Positions 1 to 11,426 are shown, numbered from the stretch's first letter. The stretch: DNA of 64,000 bases from Paralithodes platypus (GCA_032716605.1 CM064572.1:38594415-38658414); one strand, 5' to 3'. Notes: generated by a model from the letters alone, not told the origin. Numbers and translations are program-made.

Positions 1-2181
1 ATAGGAAGATCGAGTGGAGTGGAGGAGCGTTTAGGTTTGAGAATCTGTAAACGACGCCAAACTTCGTACTCTAATACGATAGGTGGGGGGGCAGGGAGGT
101 ATGCTGGGAGCTGGTCATGAGAGAGCTTGGGAAGTTGTTGACATATAGAGGCAAAATGATTATTTATTGTCTCGGCTGCTTCATTACTGGTGAGATGGTT
201 GACACACGGGAAGGTAGAGGGTCGGTTCTTAAGGCCACAAAATTCCTGAATTCGGCTAAACCATTCACTAATGTTTGTGTGTTTCAAGTGTTGTATTTTG
301 TTGGGATAGAAAGTCTGTTTTGCCATTTTAATTTTTCTAATAACTTTGTTTGGAAGTGATTTGAAAAGGGTGGTGTTGTTGGCTTTAAAGGCATTGTCAC
401 GTTGTTGCATAAGGCGTTTAATACGGCAATTAATCCAAGGGAGGTCAGACTGGTGAGTAACTACAGTTTTTTCAGGGAAGAAATGTTGGTAGGCTATATT
501 AATAGTATTGAGATAATTTTCCCATTTGTGATAAACATCTTCAACAGTTAACACCTCAACCCATGGGTATCGAACAATCCAATCACCGAAGAGTCGAATT
601 GCCGAGTCGGTTATAGGTCTGTACGTGTGTGTTTTGTTCTTATTTGTGTGAGCGAAAGTAGGTTTGGGAGTCCAGAAAACAGAGGTGTGATTGCTTCGTC
701 CAAATGGCGACATTGGAATCGGGGTTTCATAAAGGTTTGACATATCTGTTAGGATTATATCTAAAATATTATTATGGTGTGTAGGGAAATTTACTACTTG
801 GGTTAGCTGAAGGTGTGTTTGAAGGTCAGACGTGTGTATTTCATTAAAATCACCACATATAATACATTTAGATGATGAGTACTGTAATTTTAAAAGGTCA
901 GACGTATCAGAAATATGTTGTAGGAGTAAATCACGTGTATGGTGTCTTGGGGGGTGATAAACAACACAACAAATAATATGCAACATGTCTGGGGTGTAAG
1001 GAGGGAGTGATTCGGATCCATAATGCTTCCACTTCGTTCGGTACATTAATGGGTAGGGGAAATGGGCAAAGTTCACTGCGGCAGAATAGGGCCACACCAC
1101 CACCACGTTTTTCAGTTCGCAGGTGACAGAAAAGGCGGTAGTTTTCAATATGGATAGTTTCTGGTATTATTTGCCAGGCTTCAGTTATGGCCACGATGCC
1201 GGGTGAGCAATTATTTATCACTGTTGTAAGTTCATCAATTGTATTTGTTAGTGAAGTAACATTGGCTAGCAGGAGGGAAGGAAGACTATACCAAATCCTG
1301 GGTATTTCAAAATGTCTGTACGGTTTTATAGTCACTGGTTTATTCATTTTTCTGTTGGTCTTCACAACACTTATATTACTAGGAAAATGTCGCCCCCTTT
1401 TGTTGCCACGGGCGTGAAATATTTTCAAATGTTTAAGTTTTTCTATAATACAGGGTGCAGGGTATCTGTTACCTTTTTTCAGTAGAAATAGGTTTTTCCT
1501 GGTGTATTTTAGTCCGGGCATAGTGACTCGGTGGCGGGTCCGGGGGTTCGGTGCTTCACTCCACTCAAGCTGGTAAGACGAGGGCGAGGGCATAGACTAC
1601 ATATAACCTACACACGAAAGAAGACGCCACAAATCTGTAAATAGTGAACCGCGCGTTCGAGAGATGGCAGCACGATCGCAAAGGACAATGGGAGGGGAGG
1701 GTCCCCACACAGACATTATATTGACTATCCTTGTCCTTGGTCCTCATTAATTCGTAATAATCCCTACCTTGTACTAATAACGCTATTAATAAGCAATTGA
1801 ACATTATCCAGAGACTCTGCAGACATGATATAGTTAAATAGACATAAGTAGAGGCTACTGCAAAGGCGCCAGTCATCGTGTAATTGTCGTCATTATGAGG
1901 AGGTACACAAGCAAAACTCCTCCAACACCCGCCATTGTTGATGTGAGATTCGGGAGTTGCCAACGTCAATGGTGGGACAAAATATCCCTAGATGTTATAA
2001 GTATAAATGTCCAGTTTTAGTGCTACTTGACAAATTAACATCTACATAACATGTAACATAGTAATATATATTCAAAATGACAATTTCATTCTTGTTGTGT
2101 TGCTTGAAGGTATACAGCTTGCATCATATATGAGTAGCCTATGTTTTATAGTGTATATGTATACTTAATGTTTTCATCTTG

Positions 2182-2249
<68 letters not shown>

Positions 2250-2778
2250 ACTAAATAATTTACAAGTGTTTTTACCAACATTAATTAACTCTTAAATACA
2301 TTCCCTCTTTAATCTATTGATCCCTCGTTTTGCGGATATTCCCTTAACTTTGGAAACACTGCAGCAAGCCAGCTGGCAGGTGCGCGCGGCGCACAGACTA
2401 TCTATATAATAAGGACAAGCCACTGAGGTGCTTTGCTACAGTACAATACAATAGTGCTGCTACCAAATCCCTAGGACGCGCGGCAAACTAACCGTGTGAC
2501 GTCACGCTTTCGTGTCTAGGTTATATGTAGTCTATGGGCGAGGGCTTGGTCCGTAGGCAGCACACTGACAAACCACTAACGACAACAGCGACCAACAGTA
2601 GTAATTTCTGCAGCATATTGAAGGATTTAGTAGTCCAAGACGTTATAGTTCCATGTTGAGCTTCTGTGTCAGTAGTAGAGGAGGAAATGAAGAAAAAGGT
2701 GAAGACCAACAGCTGGTCTAGGCTGCCAGGAGCGCCAGGCTGATACGTCCGCACAGTACGGTGAACGATCAGGAAGTC

Positions 2779-2781
<3 letters not shown>
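1..2781 (-). pseudogene. Non-LTR retrotransposon endonuclease ORF, interrupted by a DNA element
   Basis: Read on the minus strand, 2781 to 2546 and then 1591 to 1 encode the N-terminal half of a non-LTR retrotransposon protein. After a long leader comes an endonuclease/exonuclease/phosphatase domain with an ITEAW motif near 1190, GDFNEIH near 850, and GRSNH near 700 where the family normally has SDH, so the catalytic Asp is Asn. The segment between EN and RT follows (DLPWINCRIKRLMQ near 440) and the element runs off the left window edge before RT. A one-base shift near 990-1005 moves the frame. The ORF is split at 1592-2535 by a DNA element; the codons on both sides join in frame through CCLRTKPSP and SSYQLEW. 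The style is CR1/Jockey-like; the clade cannot be settled without RT. It is a broken copy. Confidence 0.8.
1592..2535. mobile_element. Non-autonomous DNA transposon, imperfect terminal inverted repeats, 10-bp TSD
   Basis: The ends are inverted copies: 1592-1620 begins ATAGACTACATATAACC, and 2507-2535 is its reverse complement with one mismatch. Weaker similarity continues inward through GACGYCACA and CCGCGCG, giving arms of roughly 85 bp. The 10-bp direct repeat GGGCGAGGGC lies just outside both ends (1582-1591 and 2536-2545). Removing the element plus one repeat restores the reading frame of the surrounding retrotransposon ORF, which confirms it as an insertion. No transposase ORF is visible inside; a TA run lies at 2184-2243. 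A 9-10-bp duplication with long arms suits a Mutator-like MITE, but that assignment is inference. Confidence 0.85.

Positions 2782-2828
<47 letters not shown>
2779..2828. repeat. (GT)n microsatellite
   Basis: About 50 bp of uninterrupted TG dinucleotides, followed by a short GT-rich tail. Short ORFs through it are poly-Cys/Val artefacts. Confidence 0.95.
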
Positions 2829-2829
<1 letters not shown>

Positions 2830-2966
2830 TTATGTGTGTGTGATTGCGTGTATTTCCTCATTCCCACAGCACCCAACACACACCATTACCCATCTCATTT
2901 CCCAACACACACACCACAATTCGACCAGACCATTTCAATCAGTTTCTATTTACCCCCCTCCCCCTC

Positions 2967-3115
2967 CTATGTGTATGGAGGAGACAAAAGGCAGGTTGCT
3001 TGTAACGAGTGCCCCGCCCCCCATAAAGCCGAAAGAGTGACTCTGCCGAATCCAAGGAACGTTGGGGTCAAAATGCCTGGACACACGAAGTTTAAAGCAG
3101 TTTAATTCATAGGAC
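2967..3115 (-). mobile_element. Jockey-B 3' end fragment
   Basis: The minus strand encodes ELNCFKLRVSRHF and then a 3' untranslated stretch ending near the TATGTGTATGG block. It matches the C-terminus (DLNCFKLRVSRHF) and 3' tail of the open copy at 37978-39563. This is a badly 5'-truncated copy; the poly(A) tract is degraded. Confidence 0.75.
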
Positions 3116-3390
3116 CGTTTCAGCCAGTAAACATTTCCAAATGGCATATATCTATACTAACAATCCCTCCGTTTATCAGCCAACACTTCTCCATTTCCTC
3201 CAATCTTCCTTCCAAATGAATCCCTCTAATTTAACCCGTCCTCGGCAAAATAAACAACATTTGTCATCGGTGTAACAAGCTGCCAGAACGGTAATTAAAT
3301 AGCTCTGTGTCAGTCCAACTCTTTACAAAGTTGGTTCGCCCACACACCATTTCGCGCATATAAATACATATACACAGATACATACACACA
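3116..3390. other. Unassigned intergenic stretch
   Basis: AT-rich sequence with short CA-rich runs near 3355-3390. I see no ORF, RNA gene or recognisable repeat. Confidence 0.5.
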
Positions 3391-3592
3391 GTACGGGTGA
3401 CGTCTTTTCTATATCATTCTAGCTACTTTTAGACGATTTTAGGCAGCTTAGGAAGGATCTGTGGTAGTTATAAGTGAAATTTAGATAGTCTGTAGCCTTT
3501 TAATCGCTAGAGGTCCTACGTAAGCTGAACAAAATTGCCTAATAGGAGACAAAATATAATAAAAAGGACGTCACCCGCATTAAAAGGATTAA
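3391..3592. mobile_element. TTAA-A miniature element, copy 1
   Basis: Short near-palindromic element: the left arm starts GTACGGGTGACGTCTTTT and the right arm ends AAAAAGGACGTCACCCGC followed by TTAA at 3589-3592. Inner arms share TTAGACGATTTT and its complement. Related copies lie at 11785-11878, 37470-37681, about 53392-53576 and 63162-63385. The TTAA end suggests piggyBac-type mobilisation; the left TTAA is lost here. Confidence 0.6.
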
Positions 3593-4139
3593 AGACCGTT
3601 TTGTCCAGAGAGAGTGTGGTTTCAGTCTCACGTCCTAAATGGCGGCATTCCAGGCGACCCTGTTATGGGCTGCCTCTGAATTCAAGCTCTTTGTTTAAAA
3701 ATTGGACCTAAGTACCTGATCCCACGTCGTTCTAAGTCTACCCCAATGCACCGCTCTCCCCACTCATACATAAATTAATGGCAGATGAATCCGCTGCATC
3801 CCGAATCCGTTAAATTCCGTTCCAGACAATCTCATGGTGCAAGAGCCACCACAGTCGGTAGCGCAAATCCAGCAGGTTCACTTTGTTCATTATTGCTCTG
3901 CGAACAGCTTTGGTATCGATGTTCAATGTCATAGAGGCAGCCATTTATGAAGAGTAGTGCGTCAAAGGTTCCGGAGATAATAAAACGCAGTGAAACTACC
4001 TACTTAGCGAGTGTAGTGGAAGTCTTGCAGGTTCACTTTGTTCATTTTGGCTCTGTGAACAACTTTGATTTAAATGTTCAATGTCGTAAACACTGCCCCC
4101 CCCCCCCCTTCTCCCCATTACCTCAGCCTCCTTAATCTT
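3593..4139. other. Unassigned stretch with a direct repeat of about 70 bp
   Basis: No coding signal. Two similar blocks, 3867-3944 and 4026-4097, both contain AGGTTCACTTTGTTCATT followed by CTCTG-GAACA and GTTCAATGTC. They form a two-copy tandem of about 158 bp. A C homopolymer lies near 4096-4110. Confidence 0.55.
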
Positions 4140-4345
4140 GATATTTGTACACATTCGCCCCTTTAGTTTGGCGATTTAAGACTTTTCGACCCATTTTTTT
4201 TTTCCAATTTTAAGACTTATTGTGTCATTTAGGTGTCGATATTTGTCCTGGTTAGCAATAGCGAACCTGTAATTTAATAGAAAGCGGCCCTTGGCCGAGA
4301 CATTTTCTACCAAATAATGTACAAATTTATATCTCTTTTTACTAC
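4140..4345 (+). mobile_element. TTAA-B dispersed repeat, copy 1 (partial)
   Basis: Matches the core of the repeat seen complete at 62017-62386: GTCATTTAGGTGTCGAT, then CGAACCTGTAATTTAATAG, a GGCCCTTGGCC palindrome and TACAAATTTAT. A fragment of its 3' part (GGAGGTCTAGGGAG) occurs near 4551. Both TTAA ends are missing. Confidence 0.55.
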
Positions 4346-4411
4346 CCTGTTTTTAAGGTATTTTCATTTTACTATGGCAATTTTTAAGCTATTTTTATAC
4401 AGTCATTTTTA

Positions 4412-4701
4412 GGCCATTACAATTTTACTCTGGCAAAAACTAGATGATTTTAACTCAGAAGGGGGTAAAAAGTGTCTTACAAAACCCTTTGACTTACATC
4501 TATCAGTCTTAAAGATTGAGTGTGTGTGTGTGTGTGTTTTTAACCTTAATGGAGGTCTAGGGAGCCAAAAATAATAAAAAAATAAATAAATAAAAACACA
4601 TTAAGGCGGATAGATGCAAGTAAAAGGGTTATGTAAGACACTTTTTACCCCCCTCTGATTTAAAATCATCTAGTTTTTGCCAGAGTTAAATTGTAATAGC
4701 C
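4412..4701. repeat. Inverted repeat, arms of about 93 bp, hairpin-capable
   Basis: The left arm 4412-4504 and right arm 4608-4701 are near-perfect reverse complements, sharing GGCAAAAACTAGATGATTTT and GGGTAAAAAGTGTCTTAC. About 100 bp of GT- and AT-rich spacer lies between them. The right arm abuts the truncated 3' end of the Jockey-A RT ORF. Confidence 0.85.
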
Positions 4702-4704
4702 TTT

Positions 4705-6444
4705 TCATTCATGGGCGCTCTCAGCTGCCCTAGTTCTACGGGGAAAGATGTGGAGAGGCGGCACAATTGAAGCAAGTTCCTCGGAACAATTGCTGTGAAA
4801 ATATCTGTAGAATAATGCAAGGGATGCAACGTTTCTTCGTATGGATAATGTAGGAAGGTCCTGTGTGATTGCAGGGTTATTGATTAATCTAATAGCTTTA
4901 TTTTGAATTTTGTCCAACTGCCTCAATGCAACCACTCCACTTCCACCCCACAGAGGTGAACAGTAATCCATCTGAGAACGCACATGACTTTTATATATCA
5001 CGGCCAACTGCTCGTCAGTGAAGAATTCTCGAACTCTGTACAGGAGTCCCAGTTTTTTAGAGGCATTCTTAGCAATGCTTCTAACATAATGTGTCCAGCT
5101 CAAGTTAGTAGTTAATGTTACACTGAGAATGTCAATACTAGGGGAAGTGGGAATATTTACATCATTAAAAAATATATGGGAGTCAGTGAGATTCTGTCGG
5201 TTAGAAAATTGAATGTACTTGGTTTTCTGTGCATTAAAGGAAACTAGATTCTTTTGTCCCCATCCATTAATTCTAGAAAGGTCCTGGTTCAGAGAAATTG
5301 CAGTGTTTATTTTTGAATTTATAAGATCGGGTTGGGTGACAGAATTGGTAAATGTGAAGGAACTGTGGAGTGTTGAGTCATCTGCGTAGGAATGTATTGG
5401 ATTATGAGTGGTAGATATGAGATCATTGATATGAATGAGGAACAGAATTGGGGCCAAAACTGATCCCTGGGGAACACCAGCATTTATTGAGTGAAATTGA
5501 GAATAAAGGCCATCTACCATTACACGTATTTTTCTGTTATGAAGATAAGAAGAAATTAGTGGAACAAATGATGCAAGGCCGTAGTGTGACATCTTCGACA
5601 ATAAGGATTGATGCCAGACTCTATCAAATGCCTTTGATATATCCAGTGTTATTGTATGTGTTTCACCATGTTGGTCTGTAGCTTGGTTGATTTGATGCGT
5701 AAGAAGGCAAAGCATGTCTGCAGTTGATCGACATCGTCTAAAACCATATTGCCTATCACTGATTAATTTATTATTCTCAAGATGCTTAATTATGTGATTA
5801 TTTAATATAATTTCAAAGACTTTACCAAGAGTGGAAGTTATAGCTATTGGTCTGTAGTTTGATGGATCTGAAGAGGCACCTTTTTTAGGAACTGGATGGA
5901 TGTTTGCTTCTTTCCAGGGTACTGGGAAGCATGAGGTATGAGTACACAGACGGAAAAATTTTGCCAATACAGGAGCGAGCACCAAGGAGCAATTCTTAAG
6001 TACTATTGGAGGAATTTCATCTGGACCAGGAGCCTTATCTACCGAGAGATTCTGCAAAATAGTTTTGACATGTCTGGTGTGGATCTTAAGTGAGGGAATT
6101 TCAGGCGAATTAAAATTAAGTACAGGGACATCTTGATTTATTTCATCTAAGGTTGAGTTGGTGGAGAAAATATCCGCAAGAAGGTTAGCTTTACCTCGTG
6201 GGTCACTTACAAGATTGCCAGTCGGAGATTTTAATGGTGGAATGGATGAAGCAGTAGTGAAGTTGGATTTAAATGAGTTAAGAGTAGACCAAAATATTTT
6301 GTTATCATTTGGATTATTTAGAAGTTTATTTGCCTGCTTGTGGAGAAAGTTTGACTTAGTTAGGTTTAATACAGTTTTGGCATGATTTCTGATGTTTCTA
6401 AAGTAATTAAAGGCTTCATGTGTTTTTTTATCTTGTGTATGCAT
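4705..6444 (-). pseudogene. Jockey-A reverse transcriptase
   Basis: The 579-residue reading frame is a non-LTR reverse transcriptase, used for target-primed reverse transcription. Visible motifs are APGPDEIPP near residue 140, SNYRPIAI near 196, LDISKAFDRVW at 267-277, [10 protein letters not shown] at 321-330 and the catalytic YADD at 353-356. A thumb and C-terminal region then runs to RRTRAAESAHE. Complete relatives extend some 60-70 residues beyond that point (compare 37978-39456), so the C-terminus is missing. The ORF overlaps the EN ORF by 17 bases in another frame, implying a small indel near 6430-6445 in what was one protein. The catalytic residues are intact, but the copy is unlikely to be active. 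Confidence 0.88.
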
Positions 6445-7390
6445 TGTAGGCTATTGCTTTTTGTTCAGTTACTCTAGCACAATTATGGTCAAACCATTTA
6501 GGTGAATTAGATCTTTTACTGTACTTTTGATGAGGAATAAAAGTTTCCATTCCAATTTTTACAAAATCTTGTATGTGGCTCAAGGTGGAGTGTGCATCAT
6601 TAGAAAAGAAAGAGGTCCAGGGAATATCAATAAAGAAACCTTGAAGACCCTCCCAGTCTGCCCTATCGTAATGCCATTTAGTCACCAAAACAGGTTCAGA
6701 GTGGGAAGGTGTGGTAGGTGATAGACAGGTGACCTGTATCAGACAGTGATCAGAAGATCCAAGCGGGGACCTCACTGTAACATCATAATTTTCTGAATTG
6801 GTTGTTAAAAATAAGTCCAGTAGGTGGGAATTATGATTAGGATTATCTGGTACACGGGTGGGTTGGTTGACTAGTTGAGTGAGATTAAATGAGTCTGCAA
6901 ATAGCTCACATTCAAGACCAGCATCATCAGTCCTGGCTGAATAAGTGAGCCATTCAACATTATGGACATTAAAATCACCCAACACAGTGATTTCAGAAGA
7001 AGCATTTAAGTTGAGGACACTGAGTTGTGAGGACAGAGAATCAAAAAGACTTTGCTCTGGAGGAGTATTTGGGGAACGGTAGATGCAACATATGTATTTA
7101 AATTTACCAGCAGAAATTAATTTGTATATAGAATAATCAAAATAGGGACAATTGAAACTAGTAACCTCCTCCAGGGCAATTTCAGATTTTGCGAAGCAAC
7201 ATACACCTCCTTTAGGTCTAAAATTTTGGAGCAGTTGATAACCTGGAAAATTAAATCTAGACGTGTCAGATGTGGATGTTACTTGAGTCTCTGTCAAAAA
7301 AAGGAGAGTAGGGGATTCTGCTTGAAGAAATTGGTGTACAGAATTGATGTTAGAGTGAAGTCCCCTTTTATTGCTAAAGAAAAAGCTGCA
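4705..7390 (-). mobile_element. Jockey-A non-LTR retrotransposon, truncated at both ends
   Basis: Minus-strand element carrying an endonuclease ORF (7417-6428) and an RT ORF (6444-4705). The 5' end stops just before the first EN strand and the 3' end stops before the usual C-terminal region and tail. Minisatellite or foldback sequence in opposite orientations flanks it (4340-4701 and 7440-7860), so it probably landed inside another repeat. No target duplication was found. Confidence 0.8.
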
Positions 7391-7417
7391 CCGACGAGCA
7401 GCTATGGGACGTTGCAA
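6428..7417 (-). pseudogene. Jockey-A apurinic-type endonuclease domain
   Basis: The 329-residue frame holds the endonuclease that nicks target DNA for this retrotransposon. It shows LTET at 41-44, CIYRSPN at 111-117, GDFNVH at 147-152 and the catalytic SSDH at 221-224. The domain begins near residue 13 (FFSNKRGLHSN), so the preceding residues come from flanking DNA and the true start is lost. The frame passes into the RT ORF by a shift near 6430-6445. Confidence 0.85.
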
Positions 7418-7439
7418 TGCTCTTTAATGCCTATTAATG

Positions 7440-7860
7440 ACCGTAGAATAATAGCTTAACAATTGCCATAGTAAAATTAAAATAGCTTTAAAAAGTAGAC
7501 AAATTAGAGTACCTTTAAAATTACCGTGGAAACAAATTAATAGCTTTAAAATTACCGTAGAAAAATGTTAATAGCTTTAAAATGACCGTAGACAAATGCT
7601 AATACCTTATAAATATCGCAGTAAAATTAAAATACCTTAAAAATTACCGTAGTAAAATGAAAAGCTTTAAAATTACCGGTACCGTAGAAAAACTATAATA
7701 GCTTTAAAATTACCGTAGACAAATTATAATACCTTAAAAATTACCGTAGCAAAATTAAAATACCTTAATAATTACCCCAGTAAATTATAAATACCTTAAC
7801 AATTACCGTAGTAAACTTAAAATACCTTAAAAATTACCATAGTTTACTCCTATACTTCCA
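7440..7860. repeat. Degenerate AT-rich minisatellite (ACCGTAG units)
   Basis: About ten imperfect units of 30-40 bp built from TTAAAATTACCGTAG, AAAATTAAAATA and CTTTAAAA. The same motifs occur in reverse orientation at 4340-4440, on the other side of the Jockey-A copy. Confidence 0.75.
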
Positions 7861-8029
7861 ACACGTTACCGATAATGTCCAATGCCTTTAATTAGGGGTG
7901 CGAGCATTATTCATACAGATCATAGCATCACTAATTATATCCAATGTTCCTAATTAAAAATAACGTGCTTAGCATAATTCAGTGTTAAGGGTTATTTACG
8001 TACCCAGTCACAAAATATTCGTTGTTCTC

Positions 8030-8075
<46 letters not shown>

Positions 8076-8430
8076 TGTCAAGAGGTCAAATAGAGTTGTT
8101 GGTGTGGATATATGGAAGCCAATGTCATAAACGGAATGTCCGAGAGAGATGAAGTATTTTGTCACTACCATACACTGGTTACGTTCCACCTGTTCACTTT
8201 CACAGTCTCTCTCTCTCTCTTTGTACAAGGCATCAAATATCATAACCCAAGAGATCAAGTTAGCAATATTATGAGTTAACATTTTATTGTACGGTGTGGA
8301 TTTTCCATGCTATGCTCTATAATGAGCACATAATGGTGTAAACACGCATGCTGCAAAGAAGTACACACACAGAAGAAAAAAAAAACACACACACACACGC
8401 TATCCCTAATAAAAATAAAAAATAAAACAA
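7861..8430. other. Unassigned stretch with (CT)n and CA runs
   Basis: Holds a CT microsatellite at about 8024-8069, a short one near 8203-8221 and A/CA-rich runs near 8370-8400. No gene seen. Confidence 0.6.
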
Positions 8431-8473
8431 ATATATATATAGCTTATATACGGTATGTATATATAATTATTAT

Positions 8474-8546
<73 letters not shown>

Positions 8547-8569
8547 GTATATATATATATAATTATATA

Positions 8570-8618
<49 letters not shown>

Positions 8619-8690
8619 TATATACTGTGTATATATATATATACACAGTATAGGCTACTGTATATATATATATATATATATATATAAGAA
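8430..8690. repeat. (TA)n microsatellite, compound
   Basis: About 260 bp of TA dinucleotides interrupted by ACTGTGTATA, CAGTATATA and TTATTATTA. It abuts the 3' end of the CR1-like copy. Confidence 0.95.
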
Positions 8691-10040
8691 CATAAGAACA
8701 TGAGAGTCTGCAGAAAGCCGATTGGCCTAAGCAAGGCAGATCCCTGTCCCACAGAACCCCAATTACAAAGCCCAATTATAGGCTCAACACTCTAATACCC
8801 TGAGGATCATCTTACCAAAACGGTTAGAGATTAACGCAGGATTACGGGGGTCTGTAGAGCGCTGATTGGCCCAACCGTGCTGATCCCCCTTCACACCCAA
8901 CCCTTCTCGTCCATATGCTTATCCAATTTTATCTTAAAGCTCCCTATCGTTTTTAATCCCACTATAGCACTTGGTAGTCCATTCCACCCATCTACAACTC
9001 TGTTACCAAACCAATATTTGCCTATATCTTTTCTGAAACGAAATTTATCTAATTTGAAACCATTGGTACGAGTTATTTCGCTATCACTGAGCTTTAGTAC
9101 ATTTGTCATGTCCCCTTTGTTAATCCCACTAACCCACTTGAACACCTCTATCATATCCCCTCTAACTCTGCGTCTCTCTAACGAATGTAAGCCTAATTTC
9201 TTCAACCTTTCTTTATACGGAAGATTTCTAATATTATGGATAATTTTTGTCATTCTACGTTGTACTCTCTCCAATGAATCTATGTCCATTCTGTAATAAG
9301 GACACCAAAATTGAACAGCATAATCCATATGGGGTCTCACTAATGACAAGTAAAGTTTTAAGATAACATCAGCAGTTCTGTTACTCACACTCCTTAAGAT
9401 GAACCCGAGAATCCTGTTTGCCTTGTTTCGAACGCTTATACACTGTTGTCTAGGCTTCAAATCATTTCTAACAAACACACCTAGATCTTTCTCACAATTC
9501 GAGTTTTCTAATTCCACATTAGCTAGTTTATATTTAACATTTGTATGCATCTTCCCTATCTTTAATACCTTGCATTTGTCAATGTTAAACTTCATCTGCC
9601 AATTTACTGACCATTCGTGTAAGGTATCTAGATCCCTTTGGAGGCACTCTATATCTCTATCTGAATCAATTGTTCTCCCGATTTTGGTATCGTCTGCAAA
9701 TTTACTTATCCTACTAGTTATACCTAAATCAAGGTCATTATGTATATAACAAACAACAGAGGACCTAATACAGATCCCTGGGGGACACCACTTTTGACTG
9801 CTCCCCATTCTGACTTCGTACCATTTATGCTGACTCTCTGCTTCCTACCAATTAGCCATGACCTAATCCATCCCAACAACACCCCACCTATTCCATGCGC
9901 CTCAACCTTTCTCATCAATCTCTCATGGGGGACTCTGTCGAAAGCTTTACTGAAATCTAAATATATTATATCATATGACTTGTCATTATCTACTGCTTCA
10001 TATACCTCTGAGAAAAAACTAAGCAAATTAGTAATATATA
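8688..10040 (-). mobile_element. CR1-like non-LTR retrotransposon (family N2), 5'-truncated
   Basis: Minus-strand copy whose RT begins mid-domain next to a TA run at 10033-10050. It ends with a 3' untranslated region of about 190 bp and a short tandem of ATGTTCTT near 8690-8705. A 3' end made of short tandem octamers instead of poly(A) is typical of CR1-like elements. Confidence 0.8.
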
Positions 10041-10083
10041 TATATATATATATACACGCAAATCCTCTCCGATATACAGCCAC
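8891..10083 (-). pseudogene. CR1-like (N2) reverse transcriptase, frameshifted
   Basis: Two overlapping frames form one RT. From 10083 to 9724 the frame carries DIIYLDFSKAFDRVPHERL and [15 protein letters not shown]. From about 9760 to 8891 a shifted frame continues with [10 protein letters not shown] (the YADD-equivalent FADD), WQMKFNIDKCKVL, LVRPHMDYAVQFW, RVQRRMTKII and a C-terminal NRVVDGWNGLP block. The single shift lies around 9745-9765, between VIYI and the expected NDLDLG. The EN domain and RT fingers are missing. Confidence 0.85.
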
Positions 10084-11375
10084 TCTCCAGCTTCCATGTT
10101 CGAAATGTGAGGGATAAGATCAACAAACAGTGTGGCATACTCTACTTAACACGACATTGTTTTAATAATGACACAATGAAACAGTTATATTATTCACTGG
10201 TGTATCCATTCTTCTCATATTGCCACACTGTTTGGGGGCAGTCTGGGAAAACTAAACTAAAATCATTAGATGTAGCTCACAAAAGAATTATTAGAACAAT
10301 AATTACATACCAGTCAAAATATGCCCATACCAATGAACTCTTCAAAAAGATAGAACTCTTGAAGTTCCAGGACATAAATATATATTGCAGTGCTTTATTT
10401 GTATTAAAATCATTAAACCATATTAGCAATGAGGGATTATTTCGATATCGAATTAATCAAAGGTACGAGTTAAAAAATGTCAACCAACTTGAAATTCTAT
10501 TAAGAACGACTAGCCAAACCCAAACATCTATCAATTACCATGGCGTTAAGATTTGGAATCGGTTACCACAAGCATTGCAAAATATAAACACAGTGTCTGG
10601 CTTCAAAGTTGCACTAAAAAGACATCTACTGTCCAAATATTAACATTTCATTTTTATATATGTATTTGTATGTGTGCAGTCCTTGGGTATATATTTGTGT
10701 GGATAAATACGTATGTACTTCTGGGTGCATGCGTATATGTAAGTGCATGTGCGTGTACAAGTTGGTATTATGTATTCGTATGTGTAAGTGCGTATTTACG
10801 TACAGCGTGTGGATGTACTTCCAGCATATGTGTGTATATGAGTGAGTATAGGTTGATATCTTGGTGTAAGTGTAAATGCGTGTATATAATAACTATCGTT
10901 TTCCACATTTAAATTTCTAATAGAGACGGAATAATTACATGGGTCCATGTATTGACATACGCATGTGGTCTGGACTAATATCTCGGGGTCGCTTGGATTA
11001 TTTATTTTCATTTCTTCGCTAGCATACAGATACTAAATTGCACAAGTTGTTTATTAACCTTAACTGTAGAGTATCTAAAAGAACTATAACGACATAAAAA
11101 TTATGAAGAAACAAAAACTTCGCTATATCTATTTGATTAGTAAATCTAATTTTGACCCGGGTATTTGTCTTGTAGTGTGTAAAATTTTGAAATTATTTAC
11201 TTTGTTTTCATATTATTACTGTAACAGCTTTCGAGTATAAGCTTGATGTTCCTTTAAGAGAGATACCTCTCACAAGGCTCAGCCAATGTAATGTTAATTT
11301 TGTATTATGATTATCATGTGTATGTTCTACTGGCTTAATAAAAAGTTTCAATTCAATTCAAATTCAATTAAATAC
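10050..11375 (+). mobile_element. Non-LTR retrotransposon 3' fragment (family N3)
   Basis: Plus-strand copy containing only the RT C-terminus and a 3' untranslated region of about 700 bp. It ends in CTTAATAAAAAGTTTC and a short tandem of AATTC near 11348-11372. The 5' break abuts the TA run at 10033-10050, back to back with the N2 copy. Confidence 0.7.
10107..10643 (+). pseudogene. N3 reverse transcriptase C-terminal region
   Basis: The 178-residue open frame matches the thumb and C-terminal region of non-LTR RTs: LYYSLVYPFFSYCHTVWG, then AHKRIIRTI, a YRTNE-like YAHTNELF, and a terminal GVKIWNRLPQALQN. The catalytic palm with YADD is missing, so it cannot be functional. It differs from N1/N2 and Jockey-A/B copies in this window and is nearer to CR1-superfamily RTs with the SYCNIVWG-type motif. 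Confidence 0.75.
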
Positions 11376-11376
11376 C
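10644..11376 (+). other. N3 3' untranslated region
   Basis: Begins with GT/TATG-rich sequence (10655-10900), then an AT-rich part with no ORF of note, and closes with AATAAA-like and AATTC repeats. Short ORFs here are Cys/Val-rich artefacts. Confidence 0.55.
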
Positions 11377-11426
11377 TATAAAGCCTACACACATTATTAG
11401 TTTATTATGAGGGCAGACCAGGTATA

